This document shows positions 12,316-18,443 of a DNA stretch of 18,443 nt, in pieces. This DNA comes from JBQCEE01 sp051960575 (GTDB taxonomy: Bacteria > Actinomycetota > Actinomycetes > Mycobacteriales > Jatrophihabitantaceae). The stretch covers positions 1-18,443 of the forward strand of contig NZ_JBQCEE010000115.1 in assembly GCF_051960575.1 (NCBI RefSeq), written 5' to 3'. Made by a program: the position numbers and the translations under genes. Position 1 is the stretch's first letter, and each line of letters begins with the position of its first letter. The notes under the pieces were generated by a model. That model saw only the letters and a list, made by a program, of their open reading frames with translations. It searched no databases and was not told the origin of the DNA.

Positions 12316-15159
12316 ATGATCCGCCGCGCCCGCCCCTCGTCGACCCACCGCCCGGCCGCGCGCCGCGGCGCCGTCATCGCCGTCGTCACCGCCCTCGCCA
12401 CCTTCGCTGCGCTGTTGCTCGGCGTGCCGCAGCAGGCGGACGCTGCCGTCAACCACCCCGTCGTCGGGCGCATCACGATCCTCAAGCAGGCCGGGAACGG
12501 CTTCGACGTGCAGGGCTGGGCCTACGAGCCCGACCGCGCCGCCGCCGTGGCGGTGCGCGTGCGGGTCGACGGCCGCACCGTCGGCACGCCGCTCGCCAGG
12601 CTCTGGTCGCCGAACCTGGTGAAGGTGCACCCGGGCTGGGGTGACCACCGCCGCTTCAAGCTCGACGTGAACGAGCCTGCCGGACGCCACACCGTCTGCG
12701 CCGACGCCGTCGACTACCCGAGCCGCAGGGCCCGCGTGAGCTTCGGCTGCCGCACGATCACGCTGAACTACGACCCGTTCGGCTCCGTCGACACGATGGT
12801 CTTCACGCCCGGGCACTTCGCGATCACCGGCTGGACGCTCGACCCGAACGACGAGACGAAGTCGCTCGGCATCGGCGTGCGCGTCGACAACGTCGTCGTG
12901 ACGAGCACCATCGCCAACCAGCAGCGCGGCGACATCGCGTCGCGGTACCCCGGCGCCGGTGCCGCGCACGGCTTCGCGGCGAGCTTCGCCGTGCCCGAGG
13001 GACAGCACACGATCTGCGTGCGGGCCCAGAACATCGGCCTCGGCAGCGCCTCGAGCGTGCCGATCCTCTGCACCACCCGGACCGTCAACGACAGCCCGCT
13101 CGGCGAGATCCAGCAGGTCGTGCAGGAGCCCAACGGCCAGGTGCGGGTCGTCGGGCAGGCCTGGGACCCGGACACGTCGGCGCGCATCCCGGTGCAGATC
13201 CTCTCGGACGGCGTGCTGCTCGGCAGTGCGGTCACCAGCGGCACCCCCGCCCACCCGTTGCACGGCTTCGACCTCACCTACGCGGTGCCACCGTCGCAGT
13301 TCACGCCCGGCGCGCGGAACATCTGCGTGGTCGGCGTCAACGCCGGTGCCTACGGACACGACCGCACGGTGGCCTGCAGCAGCACCACCCTGAACTACAA
13401 CCCCGTCCAGGCGATCCAGACGACGACACAGGGCAGCGGCGGCGTCAAGGTGACCGGCTGGGCGGTCGACCCCGACACGACCACGCCGATCAACGTCGTG
13501 CTGACCGTCGACGGCAGGTCCCCCTCGACGGTCGCCGCCTCGGGTGCGAACAAGGCCCACGCCGGCCACGGCTTCAGCGCGCTGCTGCCCGCCGGCAACG
13601 GCTCGCACAAGGTCTGCGCCACCGGTGTGAACGTGCTCGCCGGTGCCGGCCCGGTGACCCCGGCCTGCACGCAGGTCACGCTCAACTTCAACCCGATCGG
13701 CTCGTTCGCGCCCGTCACGCGCGCCGATCCGAGCGGCCCGATCACCGTGACGGGCTGGGCCTCCGACCCCGACACCACGGCGCCGATCAGCGTTCGCGTC
13801 ACGATCGACAACGGCCAGCCGCAGACACTCGTCGCGAACGGCACCGGCACGACCGGGCCCAGCGCCCACCACGCCTTCGCGGCGACGCTGCCGACGACCG
13901 ACGGCGAGCACACGGTCTGCGTGACCGCCGTCAACGTCGCCGCGGGCTCGGGTGACACCCCGCTCGGCTGCAACCTCATCATCGCCGTGCACCCGGTGGC
14001 ACCGGCGACGCCGACGAACGTCGTGGCCACCGCCGGGTACGGCGGCGCCGTGGTCACCTGGACGCCGCCCGCCAGCGACGGCGGCGCGCCCTGGACGAAG
14101 TACACCGTGACCGCGTCCCCGGGTGGCATCACGGCGACGGCCGGCCCGACCGACACGTCCGCCACCGTCTACGGGCTCAAGCCGAGCACCGCCTACACGT
14201 TCACCGTCAGCGCGACCAACGTCGCCGGCACCTCGCTGCCGACGGTGTCGAACTCGGCGACGACCCAGGCCCAGCCCCCCGCGCAGACGACGCCGGCGCC
14301 GATCTCGACCAGCCGCTACGTGCGCAACATCAGCAGCGCGAACAGCAGCGACACCGCGAAGATGTACGCCGAGGGCCAGGCCGACGCGAACGCCAACCCG
14401 TCCGGGCACGGCTACCTGATCCTGCTCGACATCGGCGGCCAGGACGAGTCGCGCGGCGGTGTCATCCTCAGCGCCTCGATCAAGTTCGTCACGTACTCGG
14501 CCCTCGTCGCGAACGTGAAGAGTTACCTGGACGGCTACGCGAGCAAGCAGCGGGCGAGCGCGCCGGTGACGGTCGCGGTCGGGACGAACAACGACGTCGA
14601 CGTCAGCGCGACGTCGGGCAAGCACTGGGCCGACCTCGTCGTCGACCCGCTGGTCACCTATGCGCGCAAGTACCCGGGCATCACCGTCACCGGCGCGAAC
14701 GACATCGAGCCGGGCTTCACCGCGGGCTACGCGGCGAGCAAGGCGTGGCTGACCGGCTACCTCGGCGCCAACACCGCGCCGTTCGTGTTCAACGGGTCGG
14801 CCGACGGGTGCTCGGGCTACGGCACCGGTTCGGGCTGCAACAACGGTTGGAGCGCCGCCGGCCTGTACTACCTTGCCGGTGGGGCCGCACCCACCCGGAT
14901 CATCAACCTGCCGCAGATCTACAACACGACGATGGCCCGCCAGTGGCGTTACATCTCACTGACCGGTGTGCTGCAGGGTCACCCGCGGATCAACTTCGGC
15001 GGGGCGCTGACCGAGTGGACGGCCTGCCAGCAGGCCGGCGGCTGCGGCAGCCTGACCGGCAACAGTGCATGGACGGAGATGTGGAACCAGTTGCGCGCCG
15101 AGCCCGCGTTGAAGATCACCAGCCTGCCGTACTCGACGGACCTGCGGATCGACTGGTGA
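12316..15159 (+). CDS. Large secreted protein: five GWAxDP repeats, FN3 domain, unrecognised C-terminal domain
   Basis: A 947-residue exported protein. A Sec signal peptide spans 1-43 (twin-Arg-like basic start RRARPSSTHRPAARR, hydrophobic core, likely cut after QQADA). Five tandem units follow at about 48-153, 154-261, 262-362, 363-459 and 460-559. Each has a V.V.GWA.DPDT..PI.V....DG core, a later HGF, and HTVCV.A.NV. Each carries one Cys pair 17-18 residues apart (128/145, 234/252, 337/354, 434/451, 535/552), probably a disulfide. An FN3 domain is at about 562-652 (PTNVVATAGYGGAVVTWTPP, then GLKPSTAYTFTVSATN). The last ~280 residues (YLILLDIGG, ANDIEPGFTAGY, FVFNGSADGCS, LPQIYNTTMARQWRYI) form a domain I do not recognise, perhaps a TIM-barrel hydrolase. 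ATG 12316 has GGGAAG six bases upstream. The stop overlaps the lipoprotein start. Confidence 0.88.
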   Translation: MIRRARPSSTHRPAARRGAVIAVVTALATFAALLLGVPQQADAAVNHPVVGRITILKQAGNGFDVQGWAYEPDRAAAVAVRVRVDGRTVGTPLARLWSPNLVKVHPGWGDHRRFKLDVNEPAGRHTVCADAVDYPSRRARVSFGCRTITLNYDPFGSVDTMVFTPGHFAITGWTLDPNDETKSLGIGVRVDNVVVTSTIANQQRGDIASRYPGAGAAHGFAASFAVPEGQHTICVRAQNIGLGSASSVPILCTTRTVNDSPLGEIQQVVQEPNGQVRVVGQAWDPDTSARIPVQILSDGVLLGSAVTSGTPAHPLHGFDLTYAVPPSQFTPGARNICVVGVNAGAYGHDRTVACSSTTLNYNPVQAIQTTTQGSGGVKVTGWAVDPDTTTPINVVLTVDGRSPSTVAASGANKAHAGHGFSALLPAGNGSHKVCATGVNVLAGAGPVTPACTQVTLNFNPIGSFAPVTRADPSGPITVTGWASDPDTTAPISVRVTIDNGQPQTLVANGTGTTGPSAHHAFAATLPTTDGEHTVCVTAVNVAAGSGDTPLGCNLIIAVHPVAPATPTNVVATAGYGGAVVTWTPPASDGGAPWTKYTVTASPGGITATAGPTDTSATVYGLKPSTAYTFTVSATNVAGTSLPTVSNSATTQAQPPAQTTPAPISTSRYVRNISSANSSDTAKMYAEGQADANANPSGHGYLILLDIGGQDESRGGVILSASIKFVTYSALVANVKSYLDGYASKQRASAPVTVAVGTNNDVDVSATSGKHWADLVVDPLVTYARKYPGITVTGANDIEPGFTAGYAASKAWLTGYLGANTAPFVFNGSADGCSGYGTGSGCNNGWSAAGLYYLAGGAAPTRIINLPQIYNTTMARQWRYISLTGVLQGHPRINFGGALTEWTACQQAGGCGSLTGNSAWTEMWNQLRAEPALKITSLPYSTDLRIDW

Positions 15160-15824
15160 CGGCTGCCCGTCGCACCGCGGTCGTGACCCTGGCCGCGGTC
15201 GGGGTGCTCACGACGGCCTGCTCGACCTCGGGATCGGGCGGGGTGGCCGACGACCCGGTCGTCTCGTCGACGCCGGCGCCGTCGTCGACGCCCTCGAGCG
15301 CCCCGGCGCCGTCGACGCCCGACACCCCGTCGAGCGCACCGGCGCCGTCGAGCGCGCCCGTCCCGTCGAGCTCGTCGGTGCCGCCGATCGTCTCGCCGCC
15401 GCCCTCGAGCAGCGTGGCACCGCCGCCGACCTCCGCTCCCCCGGCCGGGCCGGCGGCGTGCACGTCGACCCAGTTGTCGGTGTCCCTCGTCCGCGGCGGG
15501 GCGATCCAGCACCAGCAGTTGGCGGGGATCATCTTCACCAACACGGCCGCCTCGCCGTGCTCACTGCTCGGCTTCCCGACCGCCCAGCTGGTCAAGGGTG
15601 GGGCGCTCATCGGTTCGCCGGCGCGGCCTGCGGGCGCGCCGGGTACCGGCGTCGTGCTGGGCAGGAACGCGTCGGCACAGGCGCAGCTCACGGCCTCGAC
15701 CGACTGCAACGCGCCGCTGTCCGACCACGTGCGGGTGAGGGCGCCCGGCGCCACCGTCAGCACCGACCTCGCGGACACGCTGCGCGCCTGCACCCTGACC
15801 ATCGGCCCGGTCACCGCCGGCTGA
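15156..15824 (+). CDS. DUF4232 lipoprotein
   Basis: A 222-residue exported lipoprotein. The signal peptide ends in the lipobox LTTAC with lipidated C22; then about 75 residues of Ser/Pro/Ala-rich linker, then a DUF4232 domain (about 102-220) with its typical pattern: start CTSTQLSVSL, GAIQHQQLAGIIFTNTAASPCSLLGFPTAQLV, and Cys pairs 102/135 and 184/212 that probably form disulfides. GTG 15156 overlaps the TGA of the secreted repeat protein (GTGA), so the two are translationally coupled and likely act at the same cell-surface site. The linker DNA (about 15264-15430) is a decayed repeat of GTCGAGCGC/CCGGCGCCG units that may vary in length among strains. DUF4232 function is unknown. Confidence 0.87.
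   Translation: MTAARRTAVVTLAAVGVLTTACSTSGSGGVADDPVVSSTPAPSSTPSSAPAPSTPDTPSSAPAPSSAPVPSSSSVPPIVSPPPSSSVAPPPTSAPPAGPAACTSTQLSVSLVRGGAIQHQQLAGIIFTNTAASPCSLLGFPTAQLVKGGALIGSPARPAGAPGTGVVLGRNASAQAQLTASTDCNAPLSDHVRVRAPGATVSTDLADTLRACTLTIGPVTAG
15264..15430 (+). repeat. Low-complexity Ser/Pro/Ala linker repeat inside the lipoprotein gene
   Basis: Imperfect tandem units built from GTCGAGCGC, CCGGCGCCG and GTCGACGCC encode PSSAPAPS-type repeats. Repeats of this kind are prone to slippage, so the linker length may vary. It keeps the reading frame throughout. Confidence 0.7.
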
Positions 15825-15856
15825 TCACCCGCCGTCGACCGGCCCGCCGGCTGGGG

Positions 15857-15862
15857 CATGAT
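15857..15862 (+). promoter_or_regulatory. Possible -10 of a leaderless MFS transcript
   Basis: CATGAT lies eight bases before the GTG start, the spacing expected when transcription starts at the first base of the start codon. A weak TCGACC at 15835-15840 could be the -35. The AGGA nearer the GTG is too close (two bases) for a normal ribosome binding site. Confidence 0.3.
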
Positions 15863-15870
15863 CGCAGGAC

Positions 15871-17118
15871 GTGAGCACCGCCGCCCCGACCGTCACCACG
15901 GCCACCCCCCGCACCGCCGGTGCGGTCGTGGTGGTCGGCCTGGCGCTCACCGGCTTCTCGATGCGCACGGCCGTCACGAGCGTCGGGCCGGCGCTGGCCG
16001 ACCTGCAGCGGGGCCTGCACGCCGGGAACGGGACGGCCGGCGTGCTCACGACGCTGCCCGCCCTGTGCTTCGCGGCGATCGGTGCGCTCGCGCCACGGCT
16101 GTCGCGCCGGGTCGGCCCGCACCGAGGGCTGGTGCTCGCGCTGCTCGTCATGACCGCCGGCCTGGTGCTGCGGGTGCTGGTGCACGCCGCCGTGCCGTTC
16201 CTCGTCCTCAGCGTGCTCGCGCTGACCGGCGGCGCGATCAGCAACGTGCTGCTGCCGACGCTGGTGAAGCTGCACTTCCCCGACCGCATCGGCCGCATGA
16301 CCGGCGTCTACGCGACCGCACTGGCCGTGGGCACCGCCCTCGCGTCCGGCCTCACCGTGCCGATCGGGACGGTGCACGGCGGCTCGGACGCATGGCGGCT
16401 CGGCCTCGGCAGCTGGGCACTCCCCGCCCTGCTCGCCGCCCTCCCCTGGATCCCGATACTCGCCCACGACCGGCCGGCGGCGACGGCCGCGCCGCGCGTG
16501 CGGATCAGCCTGCGGCACAGCCCGACGGCCTGGGCGTTGACGCTCTTCTTCGCCTTCCAGTCGTTGCAGGCCTACGTCGCCTTCGGCTGGTTCGCCAAGC
16601 TGCTGCACTCGCACGGCATCGCGAGCACGACCGCAGGGTGGATGGTGGCAATGCTCTCGGCCGTGACCATCCCGCTCTCTGCCGTCGTGCCGGCGGTGCG
16701 GCCATCGCGGCACCGGGCGGTGATCGTCCTCCTCAACGGTTGTTACGTCGCGGCCTACCTCGGCCTGGCCCTCGCCCCGGTCGGCGGTGCCTGGGTGTGG
16801 ATGGTGCTCGCCGGCATCGGCAGCTCGCAGTTCCCGCTCGCCCTCGCGATGATCGGCCAGCACGCCCGTACGCCGCAGACGACCGCGGCGCTGTCGGCCT
16901 TCGCCCAGTCGATCGGCTACGTCATCGCCGGTGCGGGGCCCCTGCTGTTCGGTGTGCTGTACAGCGCGACCGGCGGGTGGGGCGTGCCGATCGGGCTGCT
17001 CTTCGCCGCGATGGCGATCGATCTCGTCGCCGGCTGGGTCGCCGCACGGCCGACCTACGTCGACGACGAGGTGCGCCCGCCAGGCCCGGGCGCAGGGCTG
17101 ACACCATCGACGCCGTGA
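15871..17118 (+). CDS. MFS transporter, CynX/NimT type
   Basis: A 415-residue inner-membrane transporter of the major facilitator superfamily with about 12 hydrophobic segments, beginning TAGAVVVVGLALTGFSMRTAVTSVGPAL. That start, with R-T in the first helix and VGP, is the mark of the CynX/NimT (cyanate/2-nitroimidazole) group. The loop after helix 2 holds LAPRLSRRVGPHRGLVLAL, the MFS A-motif region. GTG 15871 is the first codon that gives the full first helix. Its TGA overlaps the GTG of the thioesterase. Real substrates of this group are mostly unknown, so cyanate should not be assumed. Confidence 0.9.
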   Translation: MSTAAPTVTTATPRTAGAVVVVGLALTGFSMRTAVTSVGPALADLQRGLHAGNGTAGVLTTLPALCFAAIGALAPRLSRRVGPHRGLVLALLVMTAGLVLRVLVHAAVPFLVLSVLALTGGAISNVLLPTLVKLHFPDRIGRMTGVYATALAVGTALASGLTVPIGTVHGGSDAWRLGLGSWALPALLAALPWIPILAHDRPAATAAPRVRISLRHSPTAWALTLFFAFQSLQAYVAFGWFAKLLHSHGIASTTAGWMVAMLSAVTIPLSAVVPAVRPSRHRAVIVLLNGCYVAAYLGLALAPVGGAWVWMVLAGIGSSQFPLALAMIGQHARTPQTTAALSAFAQSIGYVIAGAGPLLFGVLYSATGGWGVPIGLLFAAMAIDLVAGWVAARPTYVDDEVRPPGPGAGLTPSTP

Positions 17119-17576
17119 CCGATCCCGCCCCGACCGATCCGCGGTCGCTGCGCCGCGCCGACTTCCCCGTCCTGCGTTCGTTGCCCACCCGCTGGTCGGA
17201 CGACGACACCTACGGACACGTGAACAACGTGGTGCACTACCTGATGTTCGACACGGCGGTGAACGGCTGGCTGATCGAGGCGTCCGGCGTCGACATCCGG
17301 CGACTGCCGGCGATCGGCCTCGTCGTCGAGACGTCGTGCCAGTACTTCGCCGAACTGCGGTTCCCCGAGACGGTCACCGCGGGCATCGCGCTCGAGCGTC
17401 TCGGCACCTCGAGCGTCGTTTTTCGCCTCGCGCTGTTCGGCGAGCTGAGCGAGGCGCCGGCGGCGGCCGGCCGCTTCGTCCACGTGTACGTCGACGACGA
17501 GCACCGGCGGCCGACGCCGGTGCCGCCAGAGATCCGCCGCGCGCTCGCCCGCCTCGATCCCTCGGTCGCGCCGTGA
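17115..17576 (+). CDS. 4HBT-family acyl-CoA thioesterase
   Basis: A 153-residue hotdog-fold thioesterase that would split an acyl-CoA to acid and CoA. The 4HBT signature TRWSDDDTYGHVNNVVHYLMF is intact, with the catalytic Asp in DDDTYGHVNN and the Y-containing helix after it, and the later VVETSCQYFAELRFPETVTAGI is the usual second strand pair. The size is normal. GTG 17115 overlaps the MFS stop (GTGA), and its own stop overlaps the SRPBCC start in the same way, so the three are one operon. The natural acyl group is unknown. Confidence 0.92.
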   Translation: MTDPAPTDPRSLRRADFPVLRSLPTRWSDDDTYGHVNNVVHYLMFDTAVNGWLIEASGVDIRRLPAIGLVVETSCQYFAELRFPETVTAGIALERLGTSSVVFRLALFGELSEAPAAAGRFVHVYVDDEHRRPTPVPPEIRRALARLDPSVAP

Positions 17577-18064
17577 CCTGGCACGACCTCGCCCCGGCGG
17601 ACGCCGACTTCTTCCGCACGGCACCGATCGTGCATCGCTACCCCGTCGAGCTCCCCGTGTCGCCTCAACAGGTGTGGGAGTCGTTGCAGTCGGATGCCTC
17701 GCTCGCTGCCTGGGGACTCGGCATCAAGCTGCGCTGGACATCACCGCGTCCCTTCGGTGTCGGCACGACGCGTGAGGTGGTGATGCCCGGCGGTGTCATG
17801 ACGCTGCGCGAACGCTTCTTCCGCTGGGACGAGGGATCGGGCTTCGCCTTCTTCGTCGAGCAGGCGTCCCGTGCGGTCTTCACCCGCTTCGCCGAGGACT
17901 ACGTCGTCGAGCCCGCGGCCGGCGGCGCACGGTTCACCTGGACGATCGCCCTCGAGCCCCGCCCGCGGTACGCCCGGCTGTTCCGCGTCGCCGATCCGCT
18001 GAGCCGGCGCGCCTTCTCGGCCACCCCACGGGCGGCGAAGCGGTTCTTCGGGCGCAGCACCTAG
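17573..18064 (+). CDS. SRPBCC (polyketide cyclase/START-like) family protein
   Basis: A 163-residue protein of the helix-grip fold, which binds hydrophobic ligands in a deep pocket. The pattern HRYPVELPVSPQQVWESL (first strand and helix), WTSPRPFGVGTTREVVMPGG, and LRERFFRWDEGSGFAFFVEQ, followed by the strand FTWTIALEPRP and a last helix, is typical of this family. GTG 17573 overlaps the thioesterase stop (GTGA), so translation is coupled. It may bind or modify the same lipid-like substrate as the thioesterase; the ligand is unknown. Confidence 0.86.
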   Translation: MTWHDLAPADADFFRTAPIVHRYPVELPVSPQQVWESLQSDASLAAWGLGIKLRWTSPRPFGVGTTREVVMPGGVMTLRERFFRWDEGSGFAFFVEQASRAVFTRFAEDYVVEPAAGGARFTWTIALEPRPRYARLFRVADPLSRRAFSATPRAAKRFFGRST

Positions 18065-18094
18065 ATCCGGCCAGAGCTGCCTCACTTTGCGCCA

Positions 18095-18118
18095 CGACGC
18101 GCAAAAGATCGCGCGTCG
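18095..18118 (+). terminator. Hairpin after the MFS-thioesterase-SRPBCC operon
   Basis: CGACGCGC, loop AAAAGATC, GCGCGTCG: a perfect 8-bp stem starting 30 bases past the SRPBCC stop. An alternative fold pairs TTTGCGC (18086-18092) with GCGCAAA. A terminator is the simplest reading, although no U-run follows; it ends just before the DUF1272 promoter. Confidence 0.55.
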
Positions 18119-18123
18119 AGTCC

Positions 18124-18129
18124 TAGCAT
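18124..18129 (+). promoter_or_regulatory. -10 element for a leaderless DUF1272 transcript
   Basis: TAGCAT fits the TANNNT -10 consensus of actinobacteria and sits six bases before the ATG, so transcription would start at the first base of the gene. There is no Shine-Dalgarno upstream. The -35 would fall in the hairpin (around 18101-18106) and is not clear. Confidence 0.5.
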
Positions 18130-18135
18130 CGGCCC

Positions 18136-18366
18136 ATGCTCGAACTGCGACCGAACTGCGAACGCTGCGACCGCGATCTGCCGCCCGAGAGCCCGGACGC
18201 CCGCATCTGCACCTACGAGTGCACGTTCTGCGCCGGGTGCGTCGAGGGTCCGCTCGGCGGCGTCTGCCCGAACTGCGGCGGCAACTTCGACCGGCGCCCG
18301 GTCCGACCGGCCGACGCGCTGCTGCGCGACCCCGCCTCGACCGTGCGCGTGCATGCCGAGGCGTAG
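18136..18366 (+). CDS. DUF1272 zinc-binding protein
   Basis: A 76-residue protein that matches DUF1272 throughout: MLELRPNCERCDRDLPPESP, then ARICTYECTFCAGCVEG and CPNCGGNFDRRPVRP. It has eight cysteines in CxxC-like pairs (C8/C11, C25/C29, C32/C35, C44/C47), enough for two zinc ions. The length equals the family. Its role is unknown. Its stop is overlapped by the NUDIX start, so the two are coupled. Confidence 0.93.
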   Translation: MLELRPNCERCDRDLPPESPDARICTYECTFCAGCVEGPLGGVCPNCGGNFDRRPVRPADALLRDPASTVRVHAEA

Positions 18367-18443
18367 CGCCGGGCTGCTGCTGTTCCGGCGCTCGTCCGGG
18401 GTCGAGGTGCTGCTCGGGCACATGGGCGGGCCGTTCTGGGCGA
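18353..18443 (+). CDS. NUDIX hydrolase, N-terminal fragment (runs off the right edge)
   Basis: About 30 residues are visible: MPRRSAGLLLFRRSSGVEVL, then LLGHMGGPFWA. This is the first-strand pattern of NUDIX proteins (SAGLLLYRR...EVLLxHxGGPFWA), as in the group annotated as NTP pyrophosphohydrolases. The catalytic Nudix box lies beyond the window. ATG 18353 overlaps the end of the DUF1272 gene by 14 bases. Confidence 0.82.
   Translation, partial: MPRRSAGLLLFRRSSGVEVLLGHMGGPFWA

Noticed and set aside
12310..14625. 771-codon open frame on the minus strand inside the secreted repeat protein
   Set aside because: It is Arg/Gly/Asp-rich with no family pattern, and the plus-strand protein has a signal peptide and five clear repeats; it is a high-GC shadow.

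Overview
The window is high-GC DNA (roughly 70% by eye), with frequent GTG starts, several probably leaderless genes and GTGA stop/start overlaps. The families present (groEL behind CIRCE, a DUF3263 + LytR_C pair, FadD-type ligase, CynX-type MFS, DUF1272, DUF4232 lipoprotein) point to an actinobacterium. The DUF3263 + LytR_C pair resembles the Rv0430-Rv0431 (virR) pair, which in Mycobacterium tuberculosis also lies near groEL2. I cannot name the genus.

Layout. 1-670: 5' end of groEL on the minus strand, with two CIRCE operators, one sitting inside a good promoter. 675-2200: a small ABM-domain protein divergent from a cytochrome P450. 2209-2459: a perfect hairpin terminator, then a cold-shock protein on the minus strand. 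2605-4774: an ECF sigma factor overlapping a membrane-anchored META-domain protein that may be its regulator. 4775-6247: a gene for an AbiEi-like/DUF559 nuclease-fold protein, bracketed by two pairs of a palindromic repeat of about 55 bp. 6248-7676: threonine synthase preceded by a clear SAM-I riboswitch. 7712-8559: LytR_C membrane protein and DUF3263 protein. 8708-10430: a WXG100-like protein followed four bases later by a serine hydrolase, which looks like a type VII secretion substrate pair. 10493-12121: acyl-CoA synthetase. 12316-15824: a secreted protein with five GWAxDP repeats, an FN3 domain and an unrecognised C-terminal domain, overlapping a DUF4232 lipoprotein. 15871-18064: MFS transporter, 4HBT thioesterase and SRPBCC protein joined by GTGA overlaps. 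18136-18443: DUF1272 zinc protein and the start of a NUDIX hydrolase.

Most genes are housekeeping or envelope functions. The points most worth following are the SAM riboswitch on thrC (the leader can be drawn as an ON switch), the repeat-bracketed nuclease gene, the WXG100/hydrolase pair, and the large secreted repeat protein. Everything here comes from reading the sequence; no database search was run.
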